Part shown: positions 24,032 to 35,190 of the stretch, one piece after another
Position numbering within the stretch: position 1 is the stretch's first letter
How the letters are laid out: every line of letters begins with the position of its first letter
Source of the DNA: Batkoa obscura
Lineage: Eukaryota; Entomophthoromycota; Entomophthoromycetes; Entomophthorales; Batkoaceae
Assembly (NCBI GenBank): GCA_030770535.1
Contig: JASVEC010000049.1
Coordinates: 1-64,000, forward strand
Reading direction: 5' to 3'
Length of the DNA: 64,000 nt
Position numbers and translations under genes: made by a program
The notes under the pieces: model-generated
What the model saw: only the letters and a program-made list of their open reading frames with translations
Databases searched by the model: none
Told to the model about the DNA's origin: nothing

Positions 24032-24040
24032 ATGAGTCAT
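24032..24040. promoter_or_regulatory. Gcn4/Cpc1-type site upstream of ILV2
   Basis: ATGAGTCAT is a perfect palindromic bZIP (general amino-acid control) site, about 240 bp before the ILV2 start. Gcn4 control of branched-chain amino-acid genes is established in yeasts. The site also contains an ATG of a 31-codon frame (24032-24124), probably coincidental. Confidence 0.55.
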
Positions 24041-24282
24041 TTCTTATCAAAAGCTAGTCACACTAAACTTCAAAAGAGTATATTAACAAAAAGAAGACGA
24101 TCCAGATTAAAATTAAAAATTTAATTTTTATAAATCAATTTACTTATAAAAAAAAATAAAAAGTTTATCTTTTTAATTCTTTTTTAATTTATTTTAAATA
24201 TTAACAGCACGAGTTAACTCTATAAATTATATATCTTCTCTCCAATCTTAACTATAGGTTATCAAATCAAAATTCATTCAAT

Positions 24283-26253
24283 ATGATGATAAGAAGAGCC
24301 ATTTTAAAAGCCAATAACTTAACTTATTTAAACAGGCATCTAGCCCAATCTCTCCGTTTAAAATCCGATGCTGCTATTAAACATTCTCATAATGAACCTG
24401 AAGTCTATGTAGCACCAAGAGACAATAGGCATGCACCACCACCTCAACCATTGCAACATAAACCCCAAAAACAAGTTTCATTTGTAGGTATGACGGGCGG
24501 TCAGATATTTCATGAAATGATGTTACAACATAAAGTTACCAAAGTGTTTGGTTATCCAGGGGGCGCTATTTTACCCGTTTATGATGCTATTCATAATTCA
24601 GAACAGTTTGATCTTATTTTACCTAGGCATGAGCAGGGGGCTGGCCATATGGCGGAAGGATATGCTAGAGCTAGTCGCAAGCCAGGCGTTGTTTTAGTTA
24701 CTTCGGGGCCAGGTGCTACCAATGTAGTAACTCCTATGCAAGATGCTTTAATGGACGGTGTACCCTTAGTCGTATTTTGTGGTCAAGTACCAACCTCCGC
24801 TATTGGTACGGATGCCTTTCAAGAAGCCGATATTGTGGGTATTTCTCGTTCATGTACTAAATGGAATGTCATGGTTAAAGATATTAAAGAACTTCCAAGA
24901 CGTATTAATGAAGCCTTCCATATTGCTACTACTGGTCGACCAGGTCCTGTTTTAGTAGATCTTCCAAAAGATATCACAGCTTCTATTTTAAATCAACATA
25001 TACCAGCAGAACCTAAAATACCTACTTTTTCAGTTAGTGATTTAGATCCTACAAGAGAAGCTAATAAAAAGAAAACGATTGCACGAGTAGCTAAATTAAT
25101 CAATATGGCAGAAAGGCCAGTTATTTATGCTGGTAATGGATTATTAAATTCCATTGAAGGGCCTGAACTTTTAAAACAATTAGCTGAACTTGGGGATATC
25201 CCAGTAACTACTACTTTACAAGGCTTAGGTGCATTTGATGAATTGGATTCTCGTTCTTTACATATGTTGGGTATGCATGGTAGTGCTTATGCAAATTTAG
25301 CCATTCAACATGCAGATCTTATCATTGCCCTTGGAGCTCGATTTGATGATCGAGTCACTGGCAATTTAAAATATTTTGCACCAAGTGCTAGAAAAGCAGA
25401 AGCTGAAGGTAGAGGTGGTATTGTTCATTTTGAAATATTACCTAAAAATATTAATAAAAGTGTGCAAGTAACTGAAGCTATTGAAGGGGATGTTAAAAGT
25501 AATTTAGGGCTATTAATGCCCCATATCAAAAAATCCAGTCATCCAGCTTGGTTTGAACGTATCAATGAATGGAAAAAGAAATATCCCTTTTACCATGGTT
25601 CTCCAATTGGTAAACATGGTTATTTAAAACCACAACATGTATTAGAAGAATTAAACAATCAAACATTAAATATTAAAGATAAAGTATTGATAACAACAGG
25701 CGTTGGACAACATCAAATGTGGGCAGCACAATATTATCGTTGGCGACATCCACGTACAATGATAACTTCTGGTGGTTTAGGTACTATGGGATTTGGTTTA
25801 CCATCGGCTATCGGTGCTAAAATAGCTCAACCGGATAAAATTGTTATTGATATTGATGGGGATGCTTCCTTTTGTATGACAGCTATGGAATTAGCAACAG
25901 CCGCTCAATTCAATATTGGTGTTAAAGTATTATTATTAAATAATGATTTTCAAGGGATGGTAAAACAGTGGCAAGATTTATTTTATGAAGAAAGATATAG
26001 TTCAACTAAAATGTATAATCCAGATTTTATTAAACTAAGTGAAGCTATGGGTTGTAAAGCCATTAGATGTGATAATGAAAAAGATTTAAAAGAAAAAATG
26101 AAACAATTTTTAGAATATGATGGCCCTATTGTCTTTGAAGTTAAAGTGGACAAAGGAGAACACGTTTATCCTATGGTACCCGCCGGTAAAGCATTACATG
26201 AAATGGTACTCTCGGATGCATTGCAACTAAATGAAAAAAGTCATTTTGTTTAA
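24283..26253 (+). CDS. ILV2: Acetolactate (acetohydroxyacid) synthase, catalytic subunit
   Basis: Intronless, 656 residues, a typical length for fungal Ilv2. It condenses two pyruvates, or pyruvate and 2-oxobutyrate, in the first common step of valine, leucine and isoleucine synthesis in mitochondria. The N-terminus MMIRRAILKANNLTYLNRHL is an import presequence. FGYPGGAILPVYDA and HEQGAGHMAEGYAR follow, with the catalytic Glu in HEQGAGH. VTSGPGATN comes next, and GQVPTSAIGTDAFQEAD keeps the Pro at a classic herbicide-contact position. The thiamine-diphosphate/Mg motif is GDASFCMTAMEL ending in NND, and the C-terminal VKQWQDLFYEERYS keeps the contact Trp. Codon use is less A/T-extreme than neighbours, suggesting strong expression. 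A Gcn4-type site lies upstream. Convergent with RFT1, 89 bp apart. Confidence 0.97.
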   Translation: MMIRRAILKANNLTYLNRHLAQSLRLKSDAAIKHSHNEPEVYVAPRDNRHAPPPQPLQHKPQKQVSFVGMTGGQIFHEMMLQHKVTKVFGYPGGAILPVYDAIHNSEQFDLILPRHEQGAGHMAEGYARASRKPGVVLVTSGPGATNVVTPMQDALMDGVPLVVFCGQVPTSAIGTDAFQEADIVGISRSCTKWNVMVKDIKELPRRINEAFHIATTGRPGPVLVDLPKDITASILNQHIPAEPKIPTFSVSDLDPTREANKKKTIARVAKLINMAERPVIYAGNGLLNSIEGPELLKQLAELGDIPVTTTLQGLGAFDELDSRSLHMLGMHGSAYANLAIQHADLIIALGARFDDRVTGNLKYFAPSARKAEAEGRGGIVHFEILPKNINKSVQVTEAIEGDVKSNLGLLMPHIKKSSHPAWFERINEWKKKYPFYHGSPIGKHGYLKPQHVLEELNNQTLNIKDKVLITTGVGQHQMWAAQYYRWRHPRTMITSGGLGTMGFGLPSAIGAKIAQPDKIVIDIDGDASFCMTAMELATAAQFNIGVKVLLLNNDFQGMVKQWQDLFYEERYSSTKMYNPDFIKLSEAMGCKAIRCDNEKDLKEKMKQFLEYDGPIVFEVKVDKGEHVYPMVPAGKALHEMVLSDALQLNEKSHFV

Positions 26254-26342
26254 AAAAAAATAGAATGATACGGAATGATTGTTATGTTTATTATTTTTGA
26301 AAGAAAAAGCAAATTATTTAAATAAAAATGTTATAAATTAAT

Positions 26343-27065
26343 TTATTTATCTTTTTTAACTTTAATAAATTGGTAGATCTGTTTCAAAAAGTCATATTCA
26401 TAAAAATAACTATAAAATAATTGTTAAAAATATAATTAAAAATAATATACAAAATACTTACATAGATAAACAAGTTGATAGAAAACAAAGTATACCGATT
26501 AATAAATGCAATGCAGCTTTATATAAAGTAGTGTAACCAACAACAACATTTGAATAATAACCTATTATAAAACTAGTAAAAAACATAGCAATCACTACTC
26601 TATGAAACCTGATCTTTTTTATCAAATCCATAAAACTAATTTTAAAATATTCAATAATAAACTTGACTGCCCATCCGATTCTTAATGTCATATTGATACT
26701 ATTGGCCACAATAATTGCATAAGATATTTGATTTACAAACTTACTTAAGGTATACCCAATTGATAAATAAACAACAGTAAATCCAATTAAAGAAAGAGTA
26801 AATTGATTTAACTTCTTTGTTGTTGCTATGGTTTGTAAAAATGCTTCTGTAATACCATTGACACCCAATAATGGAATATAGAAACAATAAAATGATAATA
26901 TATTACTTGCTAATTCAACATTCCATCCTTTACGTAAGAAGTAATACAGTAATGTGGTATAATTAGGTATAAAAAATAAGATAAATAGAGCTAATAGTAA
27001 TTCAAATTTAATTAATAATTGTAATAAATTTAAAGTCACTTGTTGATTATTATTAATATTATTGA

Positions 27066-27159
<94 letters not shown>

Positions 27160-28291
27160 TAATAATTTTGAAAATAAGTTTCTAGTAATTTCTTCAATGG
27201 GCTGATAAATTATTCTTACTATTAATGAACCTAATAATTAAACTCTATTAGCTTATTTCAACATTAAGAATTTAACATTATTTTCAATAACTTACCGTAA
27301 TTAATAGCTGAAGAATAATATCCTTTCTCAGTATTTTCTGTCAATAATATTAGTAGTAATTTATCTCCTTCTGTTAAGATATGTTTAATTATAGATTGAA
27401 AAAACAAACTTATACTTAATACAATGATTTTGGGTTCAAAATAATAATATTTGCTAATAGAATAAAAAGTTAATCAATTAATTAATTAAATACAATATCT
27501 TACTTTCCCTCACTCAATATTTTCTCAGGTAAAAAATTAACCTCATTTTGCTTATAAAAATACACTGCATAAAATATAAACAAGGATAATGCATAGACTA
27601 ATTGGGCTATTGCAAACGCTAATATAATCAATTGATTATCCAAAAGCTTCCAAACAATAAAAAAACTTAGACAAAATAAACTTATACTTTTAAAAAATAA
27701 ACTAATGCCTTCGACTTGACTTCGAATTAAATAATCCATTTTTTGTAATATTATTATATAATAAGGTTCGCTCCAAAGTTCGATATTAGCTGCTAATATA
27801 TAGAGATAATAGCTCCATTTGAAATATATATTCTCTTCTTTTCCTTCCCATTGCTTCGTTATTATAATACTTATGGATAGTGTTCCACCTATCATGATGG
27901 GTAGATAACATAAATTAATTACTTTCTTCTTATTTTGATTAAAATCTAAATTTAATAAACTAATTCGAAAACAATCTCGTGATAAAAACAAAATGGTGGA
28001 TAATAAAAATTCATAATCGATCATTACTTTTCCATAAATTTCACTGGATATAAAATAATAAAACGTCTGATTTAATAAAAATGATAATACTTTGGTATAT
28101 AATTGCAAACTGAAGAGATATTGAATACCTTTAATGGAAGAATGGATCAATTGATCACTAGTCTTGGAAGTACTGTTAGTTACATTTCTCGTTTCATTAA
28201 TTGGGTTGCTCGTTATTTCTTTTATATTAGTAGCTGAATTACTTGCATTCTCAACCTTTTTTTTGTTTTTATTTTTATTTTTATTTTTCAT
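26343..28291 (-). CDS. RFT1: RFT1, ER membrane protein of N-glycan precursor (Man5GlcNAc2-PP-dolichol) assembly
   Basis: The gene starts at complement 28291 with a Lys/Asn-rich cytosolic leader. The first exon carries KGIQYLFSLQLYTKVLSFLL and LSRDCFRISLLN, the Rft1 signature. Later exons give VRIIYQPIEEITRNLFSKLL (the family block ...F-Q-P-I-E-E...), then FYCFYIPLLGVNGITEAFLQ and ANSINMTLRIGW, matching human YLPLLALNGITE and ANCFNMGIRI. The last exon, after a GTAAGT donor at 26464, gives IYFYEYDFLKQIYQF and a Lys-rich end with TAA at 26343-26345. Many membrane helices. Required for lipid-linked oligosaccharide flow across the ER membrane. About 31 Asn codons sit in a loop after SKLL. Its start is 167 bp from the divergent SNRPD1 start, so they share a promoter region. 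Confidence 0.9.
27068..27160 (-). repeat. Coding (AAT)~31 microsatellite, poly-Asn in RFT1
   Basis: About 93 bp of pure ATT on the plus strand, read as AAT (Asn) in RFT1 between NLFSKLL and KFNNINNNQQ. It falls between membrane segments. Confidence 0.85.
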
Positions 28292-28458
28292 AATTTAAAA
28301 TTTAAAAAAGAAAACCAGTTCCATAAACACGTCAAAGTTTAAAAATCCCATAACTTTTTCTTCTATCCAATTGAAATCCCAATTTCATCAGTAATTAAAG
28401 TTGATTAAAAGATTTTGAAATTAGCACTATTTTTATTGAAATTACTTAATAAACAAAG

Positions 28459-29077
28459 ATGAAATTAGTCAAGTAATTGAAGATTATAAATTGTTATATA
28501 AAATAGTGTATTAATCGGACCGTATATTATATAGATTTTTAATGAAATTATCCAATGAAACAGTGACCATTGAATTAAAAAATGGTACTATTGTACATGG
28601 TACTATCTCTGGTAAGTTCTTATTTCTCTCTAACATTTTATCTCGTTAAACCAACCGATTTCTATTAAAAAACTAATACATTATTTACTCACTTTAGGCG
28701 TTGATATGAGTATGAACACACATTTAAAAAAAGTCAAGATTACAGTTAAAAATCGGGATCCAACTTCATTAGATAATTTAAGTTTAAGAGGCAGTAATAT
28801 ACGCTATTATATCTTACCAGATAGTTTACCGTTAGATACATTATTGATTGATGATTCTCCTAAAAATCGTGGAAAAAAGAAAGAAGGTAAGTAGAAAACA
28901 AGACAGGAATATAGAAGAGAAAGTTTGATTTGATATTGGAAATGCTTTTTTGGAAAAAGATTAATTATGGATTTTTTTATTAATATGATTTTTTTCTTAG
29001 TTGAAGAAACTTCCATTTCTACAAGAGGTGGACGTGGTCGTGGTCGTGGACGTGGACGTGGTGGTCTCCGTAGATAA
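28459..29077 (+). CDS. SNRPD1: Small nuclear ribonucleoprotein Sm D1
   Basis: Four exons, 28459-28472, 28535-28611, 28698-28886 and 29001-29077, give 118 residues. The tiny first exon encodes MKLVK and joins to [18 protein letters not shown], the invariant SmD1 start. Sm1 ([20 protein letters not shown]) and Sm2 ([20 protein letters not shown]) motifs are intact. The tail has the Arg-Gly repeat [13 protein letters not shown], the target of arginine dimethylation. Core Sm-ring component of U1, U2, U4, U5 and of minor U11, U12 and U4atac snRNPs. The first exon would be missed by simple frame calling; the downstream ATG at 28542 is internal. Confidence 0.96.
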
Positions 29078-29180
29078 ATTTAAGCTCTTTTCTATATTAA
29101 ATACAGCAAATGAAATAGTTGTTTTTTTTATCAATAACAACGATAGTAAATTTTTTATTTGATCTATTCATTTTATTTTT

Positions 29181-30330
29181 TTATTTTAAACCTAACAAGT
29201 CAATCCCATTTAAGCAAGGTAGTGCTTTTTTACCGGCATATAAAGAAGTCAATAGTTTAAACTCACTTCCACCCTTGTCAACATAGCTACATTTCAATAA
29301 TAATTTTTGATAAGCTCTTGCCAACTTCCTTAATTTTTCATAATTTGGTTTCAAACCTTGACTTTCCATTAACTCTGTATAATAATTTAATTGTGCTTTA
29401 TTTTCTAATTCTTTGATTAAATCAGAACTCAAAGGAGGTAATAATTTAAAAAATAAACGCTTATAATAGTTGATTATGTAATTGTTAACGCGTATTGATG
29501 AATGTTGTATGCTTTCTGGGACACTGGGCTTGAGTTTATATCCTTGATAAAGAAGAAGATGTTGAAATTTAGGGTTGGCTAAGAGTTGGGGTAATAAATT
29601 ATTTTTTAAATCTATATCGTTTATGCTGTCTATTTCATCTATATTGTTAGTTTCTGATTTTTTAAATAAATAATCCTAATAAAACAAAAAAGAACTGAAA
29701 TGAAATTAGTTAATATTTTTAAATGAAACTTACTTTTAATAATTCCCATCTCAAGTTACCTCTTCTACCATATGCGTTTTCCAACACTGTTAATAAACTA
29801 TCCGGATCTAAATTGTTGGCTTTGATTAATTTGCGTAAATGCTAAATAAATAGATAAATAGGTAATACTCAATTAACAACTCTCTACTTTTACCTTTCTA
29901 GTCTTTGCTCTTTTAGTTTTGATTAATTGATTCACTGGATAGGATTGATATTTACGAAACTCTGTTCTTATTCTATTTACTATGTAACATCTATTCCCAA
30001 AAAATAACAATTAAAGCACAGTTATTTCTAATTACAATAACAAACTCGCTTACTTGACTCTATTATCTAAAAATTTATTCGCTTGTTTTAATAATTGACG
30101 ATAATTATTTTTAATTTCCCAAGTTAAATACTCTGGATCTTCGTAAATGGTAGGTAAAAATAAGGAGACTGAATATAGTCTTGGATCCTCAGATACAGAT
30201 GATCGTTTTATTGAGGCATTGTTTATGACTTTTAAGTGCTGAAACTGTTGAAAAGACAATCTGGCCGAGAGATTAGGTTGTAAATGTTGTATTGCTATTG
30301 CTTTTTTTAAAGATTTGGTTTCTATTATTG
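29181..30330 (-). CDS. LYR-motif protein, Cup1-like N-terminal family (5' end uncertain)
   Basis: Exons are read from about 30330 down to the stop at 29181. The core is RLYSVSLFLPTIYEDPEYL then NNYRQLLKQANKFLDNRV, a complex1_LYR-type helix pair, followed by RIRTEFRKYQSYPVNQLIK. RHLRKLIKANNLDPDSLLTV comes next, then ENAYGRRGNLRWELLK, a block I associate with the fungal Cup1-like LYR family. The C-terminal part (LPQLLANPKFQHLLLY, YYKRLFFKLLPPL) is helical. LYR proteins are mostly mitochondrial and work with acyl carrier protein in iron-sulphur or complex assembly. In-frame splicing could add two more 5' exons (about 30380-30565 and 30640-30786), but their protein looks unlike the family, so they may be a separate gene. 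Convergent with SNRPD1, 103 bp apart. Confidence 0.6.
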
Positions 30331-30374
30331 AATTATTAAATATAGTATATTAATAATTATCTTCTATTTTACCT

Positions 30375-30789
30375 TGATTAAAATAAATAAAATTGAATGT
30401 TTGATAATATCTTAATTGATAACAATAGATTGAAACTGTACTATTTTTACACCAATTTGTCAACATTTTAAATTGCAACAAAAAAATAATTTCAAAAAAA
30501 GAAGAATCTTCATCAAAAACTACATCAATTTTATTTCTTATAATACTGCTTTTTCTTAATATAACTAACTTCACTAATAAAAAAAAACTATTAATTAATA
30601 CTAATTCAAAAATGTTATAAAAAAGAGATTCCACCTAATACTTAAATTATCCCTATAACTTTTGCTCTCTTCAAAACCTTCTCTTTCTCTATTTTCAACA
30701 TCGATTATTTTATCTTTATTGTTAAAATAAGATTTGTTATTATATCTCCAACAATCTTCTCTACATAGTTCTTTAGGTATATCCATCAT
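30375..30789 (-). CDS. Possible 5' exons of the LYR gene, or a separate small gene
   Basis: A frame opens at complement 30789 with MMDIPKELCREDCWRYNNKS and a charged stretch. It can be spliced (GTATTA donor, TTATTAG acceptor) to a second segment with KLVILRKSSIIRNKIDVVFD, and then by a GTAAAA donor into the LYR exon, all in phase. I do not recognise the protein. Cys and Trp in the first 15 residues suggest real coding, but the second segment has low-information composition. Confidence 0.35.
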
Positions 30790-30859
30790 TTGATATATAG
30801 ATCTTTGACTATTATATAATATATTATTATTATTATCTTATTTAATCTAATTTAATTTA

Positions 30860-31689
30860 CTAAGGTGGCTTAAATGGTTTATCTCTACCACCAAAACGTA
30901 ATTGTCCACTTTCTTTTTGACCACCCAAACCACCACCTATAAAAATAATTAATTAAGTCCATTGTTTGATCTATTTATTTTGAACAGTTGTTATCATTGA
31001 TAAAATATTACCTAATCTTCTAGGTTTCCAATTTTTCATAATTCGATCTCGTTCATAATCTACTAATATTTTTTTACCTTGAATTTTGTATTTTTTAGCT
31101 TCCTTTTAATTTATTAAATTTCAATTAGTTCTTTTGTAGTTTGGAATTTTTGATAATGAGAAGGAATTACTTGATATGCTCTTTTACATTCGTCATAGGT
31201 ACTAAATTGTATAAAACAATATCGTTTGGATTCTCCAGTAACTAATAAAAAGTTATTTAGTTTGAGTCATTTATTCAACTGAAATTTGTGTTCACTAAAT
31301 ATTACTTATATTTCGAATTAATTTAATGTTTTCAATAGTACCGAATTTTTTAAATATCGATTCTAATTCACCTTATTTAATATTCAGTATTTAATTTTAT
31401 ACATAATTAATTTAATCTACTTTCCACTACCGTCTCTTTTAATCTTGCTACAAATAATGTACGATAAGGATCTTGAGTAGGTTGATTGATTTTTTTACAA
31501 TCATCTAAATTTCATAATTGATTATTTTGTTTATTTTTAAAATAGAATTTAATTTGATTTCAAATTACATCTTTTATTTAATGCTTTGATACATCCTTTA
31601 TCATTCAGTATCCTTCCTTGTCCATCTACAGTACAACTCTTTATTGGATTATATTCTTTGGCATAATGTACCATTTTATATTTATCCAT
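30860..31689 (-). CDS. SNRNP35: U11/U12 small nuclear ribonucleoprotein 35 kDa protein (minor spliceosome)
   Basis: Six or so exons, about 165 residues. The start at 31689 gives [20 protein letters not shown], matching human AKEYDPLKAGSIDG. The single RRM has [50 protein letters not shown] and [20 protein letters not shown]. The diagnostic stretch [20 protein letters not shown] then RDKPFKPP ends the protein, almost identical to human [26 protein letters not shown]1-70K, the nearest relative, lacks that exact block. Human 35K continues with an Arg/Glu/Asp-rich tail; here TAG follows directly. It recognises U12-type 5' splice sites in the U11/U12 di-snRNP. All its own introns appear to be GT-AG without U12 donor consensus. 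Confidence 0.88.
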
Positions 31690-31844
31690 CTTTTTGTAAG
31701 TAACAAAATAAAAGCAGAAAATTAGTTTTCACTTGATTGCATATTAAGTTAGATAAATTTTAGTCTATTTTAATTAGCTGAGTTCAAATAATAACAAAGC
31801 AAAAAATAAAAAATTCAAAACAGCAATTTTTATTTAATAAAACT

Positions 31845-33412
31845 TCACCACTCCACTAAATCTGTGTCTTCCACTTCTCCAAATAGCGAATTTTTAACTA
31901 TCGTTTGCCTTTGATGGGCTTCTAAAATACATTTATTAACTTTCATTTGTGGTAATTTTTGTTTAATAAATTCTTGAATTAATACTGATAGTTGTTCAAA
32001 TTCCAATAAAAAGCCATCATGTCCATCAATAGACTCAATTTGTTTCATTTCTGAATTAGGTAAATACTGAGCTAACTCATATTGTTCACTTATTGTAAAT
32101 AACCCATCCGATTCAATACCTATAATAAAAATAAATGAATAAATATTACTAATACTACTATAAAATTATAATAGATTTACCAATAATTAAACTAGGCTGT
32201 TCAATAGATTTTAACGTCTCTGTATACTCCCCTCTATTGTAACCTAAATCATGAGTATCCATTTTTTTAGTTAAATGAATATAACAATTAGCATCAAATC
32301 TATTAACAAATTTATCCCCTTGATATCTTAAATAACTTTGGGCTGAAAATACTTCTTTTTCTTCCACTTTATTTTCTCGTCGTTTCCTTCCAAATCTTAA
32401 TTCAAAACTATTTCTTGTTCGATAGGTTAACAAAGCTGACATACGTGCAGCCGATAATCCCGATTTAGGGGGCTAAAAGAAATAAGATTTCAACAAAAGT
32501 ATATCGAAATAAATTATAAAAACTTACATCATTAAAAGGATAATACCCATTCACTAAAAAATAAATAAAAAACTATACTCCTAAAAAAAGTGTCTTATAA
32601 ACTTACGATATTTAGGATCCGAATAAATAGCCTGTCTTTGAGCTTCGCCCCAACTAATACCCCAGCCTGAATGTTTACCACATGTAGCAATAGCTACAAT
32701 AGCTTTGACATATTCTTTACCTAACATAGCCCATTCTAAGACTTGCATACCACCTAAAGAGCCGCCAATACAAATGGCTACTTGTTTAACTCCTAATTGT
32801 TTTAGAATGGTATTATGTAGTCTAACCAAATAAAAAGACTATTAATAAATCCAAATATAATTAAAAGAATTGGGATTCCTTATATTTACCTAACATCATC
32901 TCTAATGGTAGTATTTGGAAATTCGGGTCCATAGAACTGATTAGTTTCTGAATTTAAAGTACATGGAGAAGCAGTCCCATATGGTGAGCCTAATACATTG
33001 CCACAAAATATAAAATATTGGCTTGGATCAAAGATTTTTCCAATGCCTAATAACTGTCCCCACCTATAAATTAAAATGATAACAATCAGTATACTTATTT
33101 ACTATAATATCATAGTAATAGTTTACCAATCACTAATATCGGCAGATCCTGTCAAAGCATGGCATATTACCATCACATTATCTTTACTTTCATTTAATTG
33201 CCCCCATGTTTTGTAGGCTACCGGTACTTTTTTTAATATAGTTTTGTTTTCTAATTCAAATTCTTCAAGTGTTGTTATCGTTTGTTCCGATACTAAATGA
33301 GCAAATGGGTTCTCAAGTAGTTGTTCAGTGACTGTAAATATTAATTTTAAAGTTAGCTGAAATTTTTGATACTGATAGAAATGAATTATTTACTTTTTTC
33401 TTCTTGTACCAT
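31845..33412 (-). CDS. MET2: Homoserine O-acetyltransferase
   Basis: Multi-exon, starting at complement 33412 with MVQEEK. The second exon gives LLENPFAHLVSEQTITTLEE and then VPVAYKTWGQLNE. VICHALTGSADISDWWGQL and FCGNVLGSPYGTASPC are the oxyanion and substrate loops. AICIGGSLGGMQVLEW carries the nucleophilic Ser (GGSLGGMQ). The C-terminal half includes RFDANCYIHLTKKMDTHD (catalytic Asp region) and IDGHDGFLLEFEQL (catalytic His). It transfers acetyl from acetyl-CoA to homoserine, the committed step to homocysteine and methionine. The fold and motifs are those of the MetX/MET2 alpha/beta-hydrolase group. Same strand as the SNRNP35 gene 156 bp downstream. Confidence 0.93.
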
Positions 33413-33964
33413 AATAATTGCTTTGTCCAGTTTGGCCAAAGATTAAGTTAAAATTGTTAATTTTATATATCTTTCATTATTATACAACTATTTATTGAAT
33501 TTTATAGCATCCTCTATTTTCAATCTTAAAATTTTTTAATTAAATAACTTTATCTTAAACAATCTCCCTTTTAACTTATACCAATAAACGTCACCCAGCC
33601 CTCTACCTGATTGGATTCTTCAAAAGCACCTAACTTTCAATGGGAATGACACCATCGATGGTACCATTTTAAAATTAAATTCGTCATTTCACGATTATAA
33701 GGTTGAGTCTAGTTTAGTTGATTAAATACAAATTCCTACAAATTGTAAGTTGAAAAGTAAAGGCTAAAATATATAGAGCAGATTGATAACAAATTGTTTA
33801 GTACATAACGTTTTATCTATCTATTTGAGGGTGGCTTTGTTATTGTCCTTGTAGTTTTCATTACTTTAACTAAATGAAATTGAAAGGGATAAATGCTGAC
33901 AAAATGGAAAGCTAAATTAGGTAATGATTAAAAATAGCCGAAAGTTGATTATCAACTACTAATT

Positions 33965-34061
33965 GGTAATGTTTTTTTGACTGGATTATTTTTTCCATCT
34001 TTAAGCGCTGTTTGAGTGGAAAAATTGTTAGTAAAATTCTTAAATACAAAAATACATCCCC
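33965..34061 (+). mobile_element. MITE copy
   Basis: 97 bp forward copy, GGTAATGTTTTTTTGACTGG start, TTAAGCGCTGTTTGAGTGGA core, AAATACATCCCC end. Flanks are A/T-rich but without an exact duplication. Confidence 0.85.
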
Positions 34062-34326
34062 ATTTTTTGTTTTAATGCTGAATTTGAATAATAAAATTGG
34101 ACTTTTTATTTAAAATAAATAAAATAGAGTTTTTGTATAGTAAACTTAAATCTCGTATAAATTGTTTATTAAGCTATATTAAATACTGGGTATAAAATAT
34201 CTGATTTGTGATTTTTGTGATTGTATTAGTTATCTGGAAATCAATTTAAAAGCTTTATTGAATTATAGTTTTAATGAATTCTATTTGCATTTATATCATT
34301 TTCTATTTAAACCCAGATCAGTATAT

Positions 34327-34424
34327 GAGGATGTATTTTTGTGTTTAAGAATTTTACTAACAATTTCTCCACTCAAACAGCGCTTAAAGATGGAAAAAAT
34401 AATGAAGTAAAAAAAACACTCCCG
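34327..34424 (-). mobile_element. MITE copy
   Basis: 98 bp reverse copy, GAGGATGTATTTTTGTGTTT start, CAAACAGCGCTTAAAGATGG core, ACACTCCCG end. TATAT precedes and follows. Confidence 0.87.
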
Positions 34425-34490
34425 TATATTAATTAATGCAGTTATGATAATATTCATTTATAACTTGTATAAATCAAAGTTAATTTATAT

Positions 34491-34589
34491 GGGGATGTAT
34501 TTTTGTGTTTAAGAATTTTGCTAACAATTTTTCTACTCAAATAGCGCTTAAAAGATGGAAAAAATAATGAAGCCAAAAAAAACATCCCC
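34491..34589 (-). mobile_element. MITE copy, full length
   Basis: 99 bp reverse copy, GGGGATGTATTTTTGTGTTT start, AATAGCGCTTAAAAGATGGA core, AACATCCCC end, with perfect ATAT duplications. It lies 66 bp from the previous copy in the same orientation. Confidence 0.92.
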
Positions 34590-35190
34590 ATATGTTATAT
34601 TTAATAATGTAATTTTTGATTTTTTATGACTTACTATTTTCAATTTTATATTTCTAATTTATTAAAAAATTAGTTAACAATAACTAAGGGAGAAGTCAAA
34701 AAGGATAGGTCCTCCAACTTATGTTCAACATGATACAATCTAATTGACATTATTTGTAAAACTTCGGGCTACATTCGATATTTGGATAGATTATGTGAAT
34801 TAAGTTTAAAACAAAACAAGGCACTTTATTAGTATATAAAGTAAAGTAAAAAAATAAAAGACAATAGTAAAGACAAAGGGTTTTGGCAAAGATATATGTA
34901 TTATGAACTGTAGTTATTGTAAGGAAATAAATTCTGATATAATAAATTCCTATTTAATAAGATTTTAGCTGTATCTAAACTTAATCATGGATAAAAACAA
35001 GCCTCAATATTTAGTTCGTATTTTAAGTGGTTTAAAATATAGAAAAAGTATAACAGAAATCGTTAACAAAAAACTTCTATTTAAATATTACAATTCAAGC
35101 TCAATTAGAAATGCATTTTAATTGGCTAAAAGTTGAATTTGGAAATAAGTCAATTAAAAAGATCAAATATTTCCATTCTTAACCATTTTG

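Larger units (their letters stand above)
22725..24282. other. Intergenic region with two MITEs and the ILV2 promoter
   Basis: MITE copies at 22867 and 23065 lie just downstream of the CENP-B-like gene, in opposite orientations. The rest is AT-rich ILV2 upstream sequence with a Gcn4-type site at 24032-24040. Confidence 0.6.
33413..35190. other. Intergenic region with three MITEs
   Basis: 1.8 kb between the divergent starts of MET2 and the kinesin. MITE copies at 33965, 34327 and 34491 occupy about 300 bp. The rest is AT-rich with no gene seen. Confidence 0.65.

Noticed and set aside
27068-27160. Long regular repeat that could be taken for an array
   Set aside because: It is a plain ATT microsatellite within RFT1; no spacers, so not CRISPR or a minisatellite.
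30860-31689. Alternative assignment of the RRM protein as U1-70K
   Set aside because: The RRLGGGLGG...GQLRFGGRD block and the AKEYNP start are specific to the U11/U12 35K protein.
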